A stretch of 64,000 nucleotides of DNA from Enterocloster bolteae (GCA_021772025.1 JAETNT010000002.1:121239-185238), one strand, 5' to 3'. Counted from the stretch's first letter, positions 42,948 through 52,816 are shown. Numbers and translations are program-made. The notes: generated from the letters alone by a model not told the origin.

Positions 42948-44738
42948 ATGTATCGTTCACACGTTTTAGTCTGCGGCGGCACGGGATGTACTTCCTCTGG
43001 CAGCCAGCAGATTATGGACACTTTAAAGTCCGAGATTGAGAAAAACGGCCTGGCCGAGGAAGTTTCCGTAGTTCAGACCGGTTGCCACGGTCTTTGCGCC
43101 CTTGGCCCCATTATGATTATTTATCCGGACGCAACCTTCTATTCCATGGTAAAGGTTGAGGATATTCCGGAAATCGTTTCCGAGCACCTGTTAAAGGGCC
43201 GTGTGGTTACCCGCCTTCTTTACAAAGAAACCGTCAGCCCCACCGGTAAGATTAAAGCTCTGGTAGACACCGACTTTTACAAGAAGCAGCACCGTATCGC
43301 ACTTCGCAACTGCGGTATTATTAACCCGGAGGTTATCGAGGAATATATCGGTACCGGCGGCTATGAAGCCTTGGGTAAAGTTCTTACGGAAATGACTCCT
43401 GATGAGGTAATACAGCTTCTCCTGGACAGCGGTTTAAGAGGCCGCGGCGGAGCAGGCTTCCCTACAGGCTTAAAATGGAAATTAGCCCGGCAGAATGATG
43501 CGGATCAGAAATACGTTTGCTGTAATGCCGACGAAGGTGATCCCGGCGCATTTATGGATCGTTCCGTATTGGAGGGTGATCCCCATGCCGTATTGGAAGC
43601 TATGGCTATCGCCGGTTACGCCATCGGCGCTAACCAGGGTTACATATATGTCCGTGCAGAATATCCCATTGCGGTTGATCGTCTTCGCATTGCCATTGGT
43701 CAGGCCAGAGAGTTTGGCCTTCTCGGCAAAAATATTTTCGATACCGGTTTTGATTTTGACATTGACTTGCGTCTGGGCGCAGGTGCCTTTGTCTGCGGTG
43801 AGGAAACCGCCCTTATGACTTCCATTGAAGGCAAAAGAGGCGAGCCCAGGCCCCGTCCTCCGTTCCCGGCGCAAAAAGGTCTGTTCGGAAAGCCTTCTAT
43901 TTTAAACAACGTAGAGACCTACGCCAATATTCCTCAGATTATCTTAAACGGTCCGGAATGGTTCGCTTCCATGGGTACCGAAAAGTCTAAAGGCACCAAA
44001 GTATTTGCCCTGGGAGGCAAAATTCACAATACCGGTCTGGTTGAGATTCCTATGGGTACCACTCTCCGGGAAGTTATTGAAGAAATCGGCGGCGGTATTC
44101 CCGGCGGCAAGAAATTTAAGGCGGCTCAAACCGGCGGTCCCTCCGGCGGATGTATTCCTTACGAGCACTTTGACATTCCCATTGACTATGATAACCTGAT
44201 TTCCATTGGATCTATGATGGGTTCCGGCGGTCTGATTGTTATGGACGAGGATGACTGTATGGTAGACATTGCCAAGTTCTTCCTGGAGTTTACCGTTGAG
44301 GAGTCCTGCGGCAAGTGTACTCCCTGCCGTATCGGTACCAAGCGTATGCTTGAGATCTTAGACAAGGTTACCAAGGGCACTGCTACCATGGAAGACTTGG
44401 ATAAGCTGGAAGAGCTGTGTTACTATGTAAAAGAGAACGCTCTGTGCGGCCTGGGACAGACTGCTCCTAACCCGGTTCTCTCCACCCTGCGCTACTTCCG
44501 CAGCGAGTACGAAGCCCATATCAAAGAAAAGCGCTGTCCTGCAGGCGTATGTAAGGCTCTTCTGTCCTTCCATATTGATCGCGACAAATGTAAGGGATGT
44601 ACTCTGTGCGCCCGCAACTGTCCGGCAGACGCCATTGTCGGCTCTGTTAAGAATCCGCATTTCATTGATACTGACAAGTGCATCAAGTGCGGAACCTGTA
44701 TCGAGAAATGTAAGTTCGGCGCAATTTATAAGAAATAA
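42948..44738 (+). CDS. hndC: NuoF-like NADH- and FMN-binding subunit (HydB/HndC)
   Basis: A 596-aa subunit. An N-terminal [2Fe-2S] thioredoxin-like domain (about residues 1-95, CGGTGCTSSGS) is followed by the NADH/FMN core (GLRGRGGAGFPTGLKW, NADEGDPGAFMDR) and a 4Fe-4S site (SCGKCTPCRIGTKRM). Two C-terminal 4Fe-4S ferredoxin motifs follow (CKGCTLCARNCP, CIKCGTCIEKC). It is the flavin site where NADH and ferredoxin electrons are thought to be split or joined in electron-bifurcating hydrogenases. Confidence 0.95.
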   Translation: MYRSHVLVCGGTGCTSSGSQQIMDTLKSEIEKNGLAEEVSVVQTGCHGLCALGPIMIIYPDATFYSMVKVEDIPEIVSEHLLKGRVVTRLLYKETVSPTGKIKALVDTDFYKKQHRIALRNCGIINPEVIEEYIGTGGYEALGKVLTEMTPDEVIQLLLDSGLRGRGGAGFPTGLKWKLARQNDADQKYVCCNADEGDPGAFMDRSVLEGDPHAVLEAMAIAGYAIGANQGYIYVRAEYPIAVDRLRIAIGQAREFGLLGKNIFDTGFDFDIDLRLGAGAFVCGEETALMTSIEGKRGEPRPRPPFPAQKGLFGKPSILNNVETYANIPQIILNGPEWFASMGTEKSKGTKVFALGGKIHNTGLVEIPMGTTLREVIEEIGGGIPGGKKFKAAQTGGPSGGCIPYEHFDIPIDYDNLISIGSMMGSGGLIVMDEDDCMVDIAKFFLEFTVEESCGKCTPCRIGTKRMLEILDKVTKGTATMEDLDKLEELCYYVKENALCGLGQTAPNPVLSTLRYFRSEYEAHIKEKRCPAGVCKALLSFHIDRDKCKGCTLCARNCPADAIVGSVKNPHFIDTDKCIKCGTCIEKCKFGAIYKK

Positions 44739-44753
44739 GGGAGGAAAGAACAT

Positions 44754-46502
44754 ATGGAGAACGTTACGATTAAAATCAACGGCATAGAAGTCTCCGCTCC
44801 AAAGGGTTCCACCATCCTGGAAGCAGCAAGACTTGCCCACATTGAGATTCCTACCCTGTGCTTCTTAAAGGAAATCAATGAAATCGGCGCATGCCGTGTA
44901 TGTGTTGTAGAAGTAAAAGGGGCCCGCTCCTTAGTGGCTTCCTGTGTTTACCCCATTAATGAAGGCATGGAAGTCTGGACCAATACCCCCAAGGTATTGG
45001 AGTCCAGAAAGAAAACCGTCCAGCTGCTGCTGTCCAATCACAACCGTTCCTGCTTATCCTGTGTCCGCAGCGGACATTGTGAGCTTCAGGAGTTGGCTCA
45101 CAATTTAGGCGTGGAAGACGAAGGCTATTACGACGGTGCGGTAACTCCGTCCTGTATTGATGATTCTGCTGCCCACATGATCCGCGACAACAGCAAGTGC
45201 ATCCTTTGCCGCCGCTGTTCCGCAGTCTGTGAAAGCGTTCAGGGAATCGGCGTTATCGGTCCCAATATGAGAGGCTTTGATACCCATATCGGTTCTGCAT
45301 TTGAGATGGGCTTAGGCGAGACCTCCTGCGTATCCTGCGGCCAGTGTATCGCAGTATGCCCCACCGGAGCTCTTACCGAAAAAAGCGATATTGACAAGGT
45401 TTTCGCTGCCATTGCGGATCCTTCCAAGCATGTCGTGGTGCAGACCGCTCCTGCAGTCCGGGCCGCCCTTGGAGAAGAGTTCGGCCTTCCCATCGGCACC
45501 AACACGGAAGGAAAAATGGCGGCAGCCCTGCGCCGCTTAGGCTTTGATAAAGTATTTGACACTGACTTTTCTGCAGATTTAACCATTATGGAAGAGGCTC
45601 ACGAATTTTTGGAGCGAGTTCAAAACGGCGGCAAGCTGCCCATGATTACTTCCTGTTCTCCGGGATGGATTAAATACTGCGAGCATTACTTCCCGGATAT
45701 GACTGAAAATCTGTCCTCCTGCAAATCTCCGCAGCAGATGTTCGGCGCCATTGTAAAGTCTTACTATGCTTCTAAGGCAGGCATTGATGCCAAGGACATT
45801 GTTTCTGTCAGCGTAATGCCCTGTACTGCCAAGAAGTTCGAAATTGGCCGTGATGATCAGGCTGCCAACGGTGTTCCGGATGTAGATTACACCATGACCA
45901 CCAGAGAACTGGCCAGAATGATCAAAAAGGCCGGAATCCGCTTCTTAGATCTTCCGGATGAGGGCTTCGATGATCCTCTGGGACGTTCTACCGGTGCCGG
46001 CGTTATCTTCGGCGCTACCGGAGGCGTTATGGAAGCAGCACTGCGTACTGCAGTAGAGACCTTAACCGGCGAAGAGCTTCCCTGCCTTGATTTTGTTGAA
46101 GTTCGCGGAACCAAAGGCATTAAGGAAGCCACCTACCATGTTGCCGGTATGGATGTAAAGGTTGCGGTTGCTTCCGGCTTAGGCAATGCAAGAGAATTGT
46201 TAAACAAAGTAAAATCCGGTGAGGCGGATTATCACTTTATCGAGATCATGGGATGTCCCGGCGGCTGTGTAAACGGCGGCGGTCAGCCCCAGCAGCCTGG
46301 TCCGGTTCGGAATACTACCGACATCCGTGCACTGCGTGCAAAGGTTCTCTACGACAGCGACAAAGCCAACACGATCCGCAAGTCCCACGAGAATCCTGCC
46401 ATCAAAGAACTGTACGACAGCTACTTAGGAAAACCCGGCAGTCCTTTGGCTCACCACCTGCTTCATACTACCTATGTGAAGAGGGAAATCAATCAGCACT
46501 AA
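44754..46502 (+). CDS. hndD: [FeFe] hydrogenase catalytic subunit (HydA/HndD, group A)
   Basis: A 582-aa enzyme that makes or oxidises H2. It has an N-terminal [2Fe-2S] domain (CFLKEINEIGACRVC), a His-ligated 4Fe-4S site (HNRSCLSCVRSGHCELQ) and two 4Fe-4S motifs (CILCRRCSAVCE, CVSCGQCIAVCP). The H-cluster domain follows, with TSCSPGW, MPCTAKKFE and EIMGCPGGCVNGGGQP. The first motif has Ser where many family members have a second Cys. It works with the upstream NuoE- and NuoF-like subunits as a trimeric, probably electron-bifurcating complex. It is last in the operon and followed by a terminator. Confidence 0.95.
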   Translation: MENVTIKINGIEVSAPKGSTILEAARLAHIEIPTLCFLKEINEIGACRVCVVEVKGARSLVASCVYPINEGMEVWTNTPKVLESRKKTVQLLLSNHNRSCLSCVRSGHCELQELAHNLGVEDEGYYDGAVTPSCIDDSAAHMIRDNSKCILCRRCSAVCESVQGIGVIGPNMRGFDTHIGSAFEMGLGETSCVSCGQCIAVCPTGALTEKSDIDKVFAAIADPSKHVVVQTAPAVRAALGEEFGLPIGTNTEGKMAAALRRLGFDKVFDTDFSADLTIMEEAHEFLERVQNGGKLPMITSCSPGWIKYCEHYFPDMTENLSSCKSPQQMFGAIVKSYYASKAGIDAKDIVSVSVMPCTAKKFEIGRDDQAANGVPDVDYTMTTRELARMIKKAGIRFLDLPDEGFDDPLGRSTGAGVIFGATGGVMEAALRTAVETLTGEELPCLDFVEVRGTKGIKEATYHVAGMDVKVAVASGLGNARELLNKVKSGEADYHFIEIMGCPGGCVNGGGQPQQPGPVRNTTDIRALRAKVLYDSDKANTIRKSHENPAIKELYDSYLGKPGSPLAHHLLHTTYVKREINQH

Positions 46503-46562
46503 GAGCTATATCCGGAAAACACGCCGGCAATACGCTTTCCGGACACTCTGCAATTGACAATT

Positions 46563-46588
46563 CAGGCAGCGCTTAACAGCGCTGCCTG
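46563..46588 (+). terminator. Terminator after the hydrogenase operon
   Basis: CAGGCAGCGC-TTAACA-GCGCTGCCTG is a perfect 10-bp stem followed by TTTGCC. It lies 60 bp after the catalytic-subunit stop. Confidence 0.8.
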
Positions 46589-46626
46589 TTTGCCTGCAAT
46601 AAGAGAGGAGGTATTGATTCTAAATC

Positions 46627-47898
46627 ATGGGACTCAATGATACTGCATGGGAAAACCTGTTTGAAAAGTACCGCATCCTGGACGAGGTAAGACAAAAGGG
46701 GTGCTTTCTCATATCCGCCAGCCAGATCAGGGAATTCCGGGAGCCGCGGCTGATGACCAAGTTTGATCATAAAGTCAATCTTCCTGCTGCCTTTTCCCAA
46801 AATGGCTTATCTATTCTTCCGGTTACCCGGGGTGATTATATAATCTCCTCTTTTTCCGCATACAAAGATTTTGACCCGCCCTCCGGCCAGATAGAGCGCA
46901 TCTCTGTTCCTCTCTACCTCCAAAGCCTGAATCCTCAGTTTCTGGTAAGCGAGGCTATTGCTCTTAACTGTGCTTATGCCTGCGGAATCCTTCATGACTT
47001 TCTTGAAGAGGATTTTATCCTTCCCACCGTCAGCGGACGCATGAGTTCCGGCCAGTTTGACTTTTGGATTGATACTGTCCCGGGAAACCGCCGGATCTCT
47101 GTATTCAACTCCCAGATCGAAATTGATGCCGCTTATGAGGGAAATCGCTTCCTTTCCCTATTTGAAGCAAAGCGAGATCTTTCAGACGACTTTTTGATAC
47201 GCCAGCTTTATTATCCCTACCGTGTCTGGAGCGGTCGGGTAATGAAGCCGGTAAAGACTGTGTTTTTAATCTTTTCGGATGGTGTCTTCCAACTCTACCA
47301 GTACCAATTTGACCAGCCTTTCAACTACAATTCCCTCCGGCTGGTGAAGCAAAAAAGCTATGTGATTGCTGCCGGTATCTCCCTGGAGGATATTGCCCAA
47401 TTACTCTCCGGCCTTCCTCTGGTTCCGGAACCGGAAATCTCCTTCCCGCAGGCCGACAGCATGCCCCGTATTATTAATCTTATGGAACTGTTAGCAGAAA
47501 ATCCTCTGACCAGGCAGGATATCACTTCCCAATATGCCTTTGACCAGCGGCAGACAAATTATTATACAGACGCAGCACGGTATCTGGGTTTTATCCAAAA
47601 AGGGCAGGATGAATCCGGCAATATCTGGTTTCGACTCTCTTCTGACGGTTCCGTCATCATGAACCTCCCATACCGGGAGCGCCTGATTCAAATTGCTTCC
47701 CGGATACTCATGCACAAAGCCTTTCGGGAAGTTTTCATTCTGTATCTAAAATACAGGCAAATGCCTGATACTCAGACAATCGTTCAGATTATGCGCCGGT
47801 CCGACCTCTACCGCTTGGAGTCGGAAAGTACCTTTATTCGCCGTGCTTCTACCGTTAAGGGGTGGGTAAACTGGATTTTAGGAATTACGGAAAGGTAA
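46627..47898 (+). CDS. Possible PD-(D/E)XK nuclease, type II restriction-like
   Basis: A 423-aa protein. The central part (about residues 150-195) has the nuclease-like arrangement QIEIDAAYEG then LFEAKRD, an acidic residue plus ExK on neighbouring strands. Regions before and after look like DNA-recognition or winged-helix parts (TRQDITSQYAFDQRQTNYYT). It resembles proteins annotated as type II restriction endonucleases of the DUF6996/DUF6997 group. No methyltransferase is encoded anywhere in the window, so it is an orphan or has another function. The ATG is preceded by GGAGG at an unusually long distance (about 15 bases), and no closer start is in frame. Confidence 0.6.
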   Translation: MGLNDTAWENLFEKYRILDEVRQKGCFLISASQIREFREPRLMTKFDHKVNLPAAFSQNGLSILPVTRGDYIISSFSAYKDFDPPSGQIERISVPLYLQSLNPQFLVSEAIALNCAYACGILHDFLEEDFILPTVSGRMSSGQFDFWIDTVPGNRRISVFNSQIEIDAAYEGNRFLSLFEAKRDLSDDFLIRQLYYPYRVWSGRVMKPVKTVFLIFSDGVFQLYQYQFDQPFNYNSLRLVKQKSYVIAAGISLEDIAQLLSGLPLVPEPEISFPQADSMPRIINLMELLAENPLTRQDITSQYAFDQRQTNYYTDAARYLGFIQKGQDESGNIWFRLSSDGSVIMNLPYRERLIQIASRILMHKAFREVFILYLKYRQMPDTQTIVQIMRRSDLYRLESESTFIRRASTVKGWVNWILGITER

Positions 47899-47915
47899 CT
47901 TCTTATAATATAAAA

Positions 47916-47957
47916 TCAGCCCCGAAGGAAGAAACAACGTTCTCCTTTCGGGACTGA
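47916..47957. terminator. Terminator between convergent genes
   Basis: TCAGCCCCGAAGGA pairs with TCCTTTCGGGACTGA (with minor mismatches) and is followed on the plus strand by a T-rich tract up to 47978. It ends the nuclease-like gene and probably also the small membrane-protein gene from the other side. Confidence 0.75.
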
Positions 47958-47968
47958 TAACATATCTT

Positions 47969-48172
47969 TTATTTTTTTCTCCGATAAGCCAATAATAATA
48001 TTGACAGGTAAAATACTCCGATAATACCTCCAATCGTCAAGCCTCCCAGCATACCATGTAATACCGCTTCGCCTCCGCCGCCTGCACACATAAATCCAAA
48101 TACAATTGACAAACTAATCATGACAAGAAGCACTGTTTTTAAACAGGCGCTCCAGTTATTCTGAGTTTCCAC
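47969..48172 (-). CDS. Small two-helix membrane protein
   Basis: A 67-aa protein with two hydrophobic segments (about residues 11-30 and 40-61) separated by the glycine-rich turn CAGGGGEA, and a basic C-terminus (AYRRKK). I do not recognise a family. Size and layout suggest a small inner-membrane protein. It is monocistronic. Confidence 0.55.
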   Translation of the reverse strand: METQNNWSACLKTVLLVMISLSIVFGFMCAGGGGEAVLHGMLGGLTIGGIIGVFYLSILLLAYRRKK

Positions 48173-48299
48173 ACTTTTTCTCCTTTTATTATGCTTCCCA
48201 AACAGTATCTATTTCTACGGTCTTATTATAGCAGGAAGATGCTCATTATAAAAGTCAAGTTTGTGTAAAACTTTCGTAAAGAAACAGGAGGTCTCCCAT

Positions 48300-48869
48300 C
48301 TATTTCCAGCGGGCAGTCAATACATGCTCGCCTGTCATTGCAACAGTGACGGTCTCATCAATCACCGCGCCGCTGTAAATCCAGCCGTCAAAGGTAAATC
48401 CCTCTTTTTGCGGAACAGGCAGGTTTCCGTATGGCTCTCCAAAGGTTACCCGAATATCCTCTGCCTCATCCCTGCCGTCTACAGTACCTCCATCCAGATC
48501 AAACTTTACCAGAATCTCAGCCGGCTTCCACTGGGCTGTCAAAGTCATCTCCCCCTGTACTTTGTCAGCTCCAAAGCTCCAGGGATACTCTTCCTCTCCA
48601 AATATCCAGCCATTAAATTCATAGCCGGGCCGCACCGGATCTTCAGGCTTTTTTACCAATTCTCCATATCGCAGCTTTTGGCTTTCGATTTCCGTACCGC
48701 CTCCGGTATCAAAATATACGTAATATCCTCCGTTTACTGTAAAAGCAATGGTCAGGATCACCGCCGCAATAATCAAACCGGCAATCAATCGATCCAGGAT
48801 TTTGATAGGTACGTCTTTGCTGCCATAGATCCCTCTGCCGAACCATTTTTTCTTTTTAATCTCTTCCAT
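48300..48869 (-). CDS. Membrane-anchored InlB B-repeat (Flg_new) protein
   Basis: A 189-aa protein with a cytoplasmic basic N-terminus, one membrane segment (about residues 27-47) and an external part. That part has two tandem InlB B-type beta repeats, each ending in a W-K motif. The repeats are anchored by VYFDTGGGTEIE, PGYEFNGWIFGEE, VKFDLDGGTVDG and GFTFDGWIYSG. Such repeats occur in surface proteins of Firmicutes that bind other surfaces or proteins. A full InlB also has leucine-rich repeats, absent here. Partner unknown. Confidence 0.8.
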   Translation of the reverse strand: MEEIKKKKWFGRGIYGSKDVPIKILDRLIAGLIIAAVILTIAFTVNGGYYVYFDTGGGTEIESQKLRYGELVKKPEDPVRPGYEFNGWIFGEEEYPWSFGADKVQGEMTLTAQWKPAEILVKFDLDGGTVDGRDEAEDIRVTFGEPYGNLPVPQKEGFTFDGWIYSGAVIDETVTVAMTGEHVLTARWK

Positions 48870-48884
48870 ATCCTCTCAAAATGC

Positions 48885-48930
48885 AACAGTTCAGACGCCC
48901 TATGTCAAATTTTCCGCTGTCTGAACTGTT
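48885..48930 (-). terminator. Terminator after mglC
   Basis: AACAGTTCAGAC pairs perfectly with GTCTGAACTGTT (12-bp stem, 22-base loop). It begins ten bases after the permease stop codon. The following U tract is weak. Confidence 0.7.
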
Positions 48931-48939
48931 TTGGTAAAA

Positions 48940-50010
48940 TTATTTACGAACCAGATACTTTCTCATATCAATTGCACAGGCAATCAGGATGATAAGGCCC
49001 TTGATAATATACTGAAGGTTTGCGTTAATAGAAAGGAAGTTCAACGCTACGAAAATGATACGAAGCAAGAAAACTCCCAGTACAACACCGCTGATCTTAC
49101 CGGTACCGCCTACAAAGGATACGCCGCCGATAACGCAGGCTGCAATGGCATCGCACTCATAGTTCAGACCAGTATTGGCAGTGTTGGAACCAATACGTGC
49201 AGACTCAATAAAACCGGTAATGCCGTACATCATACCTGCTAAAGTATGTACCAGAATGGTAGTCTTCATAACGTTAACACCGGAAACGTTGGCTGCTTCC
49301 GGGTTAGAGCCTACAGCGAACATATTTTTTCCGAAGGTGGTCTTATTCCAGATAAACCACATGATCACAACTACAATTAAGCCATACCATACATAGTTGG
49401 GAATGGGCACGTCGCCAATTTTCAGAATACTTCCGGTTACAAAGTTCTTGAAAGAATCATCCAGACCGGAAAGCGGCTGGCCATTGTTGCCATTGGTCAT
49501 AATGTAAACCAGCAGAGTACCGTATACAATCAGCTGAGTCGCCAGAGTAACGATAAACGGATGGAGCTGAAACTTTGCTACAAAAAAGCCGTTGACCCAT
49601 CCTACAATGCCGCCTACAATGAGAACGGTCAGGATTACTACCGGAATCGGAACCACCGGCAAATTAGGGAACATCTTGCTGCCATAAGTTACAGCCTGCA
49701 GCAGAGATGCTGAGATACACGCGGTTAAACCAACAACACGGCCTGCGGAGAGGTCGGTACCGGTTAAAACGATACACCCTGCAATACCGCATGCAATCGG
49801 CAGGTTGGCCGCGGAAAGGCTGATAATATTTACAATAGAACGGGTGCCCAGAAACTTAGGATTCTGAGCGCAAGTATAAATAATTGCAATAATCAGCAGG
49901 ATATACATTGCGTTGTTCAACAGCAATTCCTTCCAAAAGGTTGTTTTGTCCTTGCTGTCCATAGCTTTGTACGCATCAATTTTTGTATTAATATTGGTTG
50001 CAAATTTCAT
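48940..50010 (-). CDS. mglC: Galactose/methylgalactoside ABC permease MglC
   Basis: A 356-aa membrane protein of the RbsC/MglC class with about eight to ten hydrophobic segments. Recognisable family stretches are LPIACGIAGCIVLTGTDLSAGR, about residues 70-91 (shorter core GCIVLTGTDLSAGR), IGSNTANTGLNYECDAIAA and VIGGVSFVGGTGKISGV. It is the channel partner of the MglA ATPase encoded 15 bp upstream and ends the operon. The lack of a tail domain and the position after mglBA support MglC rather than RbsC. Confidence 0.92.
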   Translation of the reverse strand: MKFATNINTKIDAYKAMDSKDKTTFWKELLLNNAMYILLIIAIIYTCAQNPKFLGTRSIVNIISLSAANLPIACGIAGCIVLTGTDLSAGRVVGLTACISASLLQAVTYGSKMFPNLPVVPIPVVILTVLIVGGIVGWVNGFFVAKFQLHPFIVTLATQLIVYGTLLVYIMTNGNNGQPLSGLDDSFKNFVTGSILKIGDVPIPNYVWYGLIVVVIMWFIWNKTTFGKNMFAVGSNPEAANVSGVNVMKTTILVHTLAGMMYGITGFIESARIGSNTANTGLNYECDAIAACVIGGVSFVGGTGKISGVVLGVFLLRIIFVALNFLSINANLQYIIKGLIILIACAIDMRKYLVRK

Positions 50011-50025
50011 GAAATCCGGCCTCCC

Positions 50026-51525
50026 CTATACATATTTTGCAGCAAGAGTCATGATCTCTTCCTGAGTAGTATTCCTTGCATCTACCTCGCCTGCCAGACG
50101 TCCTCCTGACATAACCAGGATTCGGTCGCAGACACCTAACAGCTCCGGCATCTCGGATGATACCATCATAACAACCTTCCCTCTTTTAGCCAGGTCAATA
50201 ATCAGCTGATAAATCTCATACTTTGCACCTACGTCAATTCCTCTGGTAGGCTCGTCCAGAAGCAGAACCTCCGGCTCCGTTAAGAGCCACCTTCCCAGAA
50301 TAACTTTCTGCTGATTGCCGCCGGATAAGGACCGGATCTTCGTCTCCTGGGTAGGGGTCTTGGTTCTCATGGCATCAATGGACCACTGAGTATCCTTTTT
50401 CATGGAAGCCTCGTTTAAAAACGGGCCAATTTTTTTATGTTTCTTTAGGCTGGAGATAACTGTATTTTCCCGGATATTTAAGATTCCAAAAATACCGGTT
50501 GCACGCCGTTCCTCTGTCAAAAGGGCAAATCCGTTTTTAATAGACTCCCGGGCATTGCGGTTTAATACTTGCTTTCCATCCAGTCTAATGGTACCGGATT
50601 TTCTGGTAGCAACCCCGAAAATATTTTCCAGAGTCTCGGTACGGCCGCTGCCGTCCAGGCCCGCCAGGCCTACAATCTCGCCCTTTTTCACTGTAAAAGA
50701 AACATCATTCAGCAGAGAATATTGAGCGGTAAGATGTTCAACCTCCAGGGCAACCTCTCCGGGAGTATTATCCTTGGGCGGGAACTGATTTCCCAGCTCA
50801 CGGCCTACCATGAGGCGGATAATCTTATCCATAGTCATGTTGGAAGCCGGCTCGGTAGCTACCCAGGCGCCGTCCCGCATAACTGTAATGTCATCTGCAA
50901 TCCGCAAAATCTCCGCCATTTTATGAGAAATGTAAATGATGCCGCAGCCTCTGTCGCGAAGCATATTGATAATCTTAAACAGATGCTCAACCTCTTCTTC
51001 TGTCAGAGAGGAAGTAGGCTCATCAAATACAATTATTTTCGAGTTAAAAGAAACAGCTTTGGCAATCTCCGCCATCTGTCTCTGTGAAACCGGCATCGTA
51101 CTCATAATCCGCTTTGGATCCACGGAAATTCCCAATTCATCGAATACCGCTTTGGTATCTGCCAGCATTTTCTTCTCATCTACCATGATTCCCTTTTTGG
51201 GATAGCGGCCCAGCCACAAATTATCCATAACATTGCGCTTTAAGGCCTGGTTTAGTTCCTGGTGCACCATGGCGACCCCGTTTTCCAGGGCTTCCTTCGA
51301 GTTTTTAAAGTTTACTTCTTTTCCTTCCAGGTAGATATGGCCGCTGTTCTTGGCATACATGCCAAAAAGGCACTTCATCAACGTAGATTTTCCTGCTCCG
51401 TTTTCCCCCATCAATGCGTGAACAGTTCCCTTGCGAACCGTCAGGGAGACGTGATCTAACGCCTTTACGCCCGGAAACTCCTTACAGATGTCTGTCATCT
51501 GCAGCAAAACGTCCTGCTGTCCCAT
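50026..51525 (-). CDS. mglA: Galactose/methylgalactoside ABC ATPase MglA
   Basis: A 499-aa double ATPase of the sugar CUT2 type. The first domain has Walker [17 protein letters not shown], the degenerate signature [13 protein letters not shown] and Walker [11 protein letters not shown]. The second domain has a weak Walker A ([10 protein letters not shown]) but intact LSGGNQQKV and LLLDEPTRG. It powers sugar import with MglC and the MglB binding protein. Separated from mglB by an attenuator-like hairpin. Confidence 0.95.
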   Translation of the reverse strand: MGQQDVLLQMTDICKEFPGVKALDHVSLTVRKGTVHALMGENGAGKSTLMKCLFGMYAKNSGHIYLEGKEVNFKNSKEALENGVAMVHQELNQALKRNVMDNLWLGRYPKKGIMVDEKKMLADTKAVFDELGISVDPKRIMSTMPVSQRQMAEIAKAVSFNSKIIVFDEPTSSLTEEEVEHLFKIINMLRDRGCGIIYISHKMAEILRIADDITVMRDGAWVATEPASNMTMDKIIRLMVGRELGNQFPPKDNTPGEVALEVEHLTAQYSLLNDVSFTVKKGEIVGLAGLDGSGRTETLENIFGVATRKSGTIRLDGKQVLNRNARESIKNGFALLTEERRATGIFGILNIRENTVISSLKKHKKIGPFLNEASMKKDTQWSIDAMRTKTPTQETKIRSLSGGNQQKVILGRWLLTEPEVLLLDEPTRGIDVGAKYEIYQLIIDLAKRGKVVMMVSSEMPELLGVCDRILVMSGGRLAGEVDARNTTQEEIMTLAAKYV

Positions 51526-51554
51526 TCCCTGAATCCCCTTTCTCTCAGAAAAAA

Positions 51555-51590
51555 TTTAAGCGGCTGCCGCCGAAACGACAGCCGCTTAAA
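51555..51590 (-). terminator. Partial terminator (attenuator) between mglB and mglA
   Basis: TTTAAGCGGCTG pairs perfectly with CAGCCGCTTAAA around a 12-base loop, followed on the minus strand by TTTTTTCTGAG. A terminator inside the operon would make much more binding protein than transporter, as in many binding-protein operons. Confidence 0.85.
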
Positions 51591-51622
51591 CTATTTTCTT
51601 TTAAACTATCGGCATTTCGTCA

Positions 51623-52816
51623 TTATTCACCAGTATAAGTTGCATACGGGATGTAAATCTTGTTGCTTACCTTTTCAGAGATATTGAAGTCACCGGTATC
51701 TGCCATTAATTCCTTGCCGGCGCCTACATTCTTAGCTAAATAAGCAATACCATTTGCCATACCTTCCGCATCCTGCTTGATGGTACCGGTCATCTTGCCG
51801 TCAGCAATTAACTGCTTAGCAGCATCCGTAGCGTCTACACCGAATACCGGAATGGTAACGGAACCATCCGTACCTAAGTTGTAGCCTTTGTCGTTAAGAG
51901 CAGTAATAACACCCTCAGCCATACCGTCGTTATTGCAGATAACGAGCTCGATCATGTTACCGTTATCCTCGTTGTACTGTGCCAGGTTGGTGTTCATGTA
52001 GTTGTTTGCTGCAGTTGCACTCCAGTTGCCTTCCTGGTCTACCTGATACTTGTCGGAATTGGAAGAATCAAAGTACTCAAGAGCGGGCTTGCCTGCTGCA
52101 GTCAAAGCAGCGTCTGCGTCCTCCACGCCGTACTGAGTTCTGTAAATAGCCTCTACGTTACCCAGCTGGCCCATGAACATAGCATAGCTGATGGTGCCAT
52201 CGCCGTTTAAGTCAATGGCATCATAGTTCTCCAGAACGTACTCGCCAATCATCTTGCCCTGCATATGGCCTGCTTCGGGTGCATCGGTACCAACAAATGC
52301 ACACTTGTCATAGGAGCCTAATACCTTACCCTCATCCTCGTCAGATTCAACCGCACGGTTGAAGAAAATTACAGGGATTCCAGCTGTAGATGCCTTGTCC
52401 ACAATTGCCTGGGAAGCATCTACAGAACCAGAGGTAACGATATTAACGATTAACAGGTTAGCCCCCTGAGAAATAGCGGTATCAATCTGCTCATTCTGAG
52501 TGGTCTGGTTACTGTTGCTGTCGTAGTTCTGGAACTTAATACCGGCATCAGTCAAAGCGGCATCCAGAGCGGTACGTACGCTGGAAATATAGGTATCGCT
52601 ATAGGTGTAGTAGAATACCGCTACATCCAGGTCAACTGCATCTGCTGCAGGCGCCTCGGTCTCCGGAGCTTCAGTCGCATCTGCTGCAGGCGCTTCAGTT
52701 GCCGCAGGCGCTGCCGGTGCTGCAGTAGTAGCTGCTGCCTCGTTAGAGCCTCCGCAGGCTGCCAGGCCCATTACCATAACGCCGGCCATAGCTGCTGCCA
52801 AAAGTCTTTTTTTCAT
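51623..52816 (-). CDS. mglB: Galactose/glucose-binding lipoprotein MglB
   Basis: A 397-aa exported binding protein. The signal MKKRLLAAAMAGVMVMGLAA ends in the lipobox LAAC, followed by a long Ala/Pro/Thr/Glu-rich linker (about residues 25-62). The mature part carries the calcium-site segment DLNGDGTISYA typical of MglB and the sugar-site stretches FFNRAVES, CNNDGMAEGV and VFGVDATDAA. It delivers the sugar to MglAC. A 130-bp promoter gap separates it from the second binding-protein gene upstream. Confidence 0.94.
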   Translation of the reverse strand: MKKRLLAAAMAGVMVMGLAACGGSNEAAATTAAPAAPAATEAPAADATEAPETEAPAADAVDLDVAVFYYTYSDTYISSVRTALDAALTDAGIKFQNYDSNSNQTTQNEQIDTAISQGANLLIVNIVTSGSVDASQAIVDKASTAGIPVIFFNRAVESDEDEGKVLGSYDKCAFVGTDAPEAGHMQGKMIGEYVLENYDAIDLNGDGTISYAMFMGQLGNVEAIYRTQYGVEDADAALTAAGKPALEYFDSSNSDKYQVDQEGNWSATAANNYMNTNLAQYNEDNGNMIELVICNNDGMAEGVITALNDKGYNLGTDGSVTIPVFGVDATDAAKQLIADGKMTGTIKQDAEGMANGIAYLAKNVGAGKELMADTGDFNISEKVSNKIYIPYATYTGE

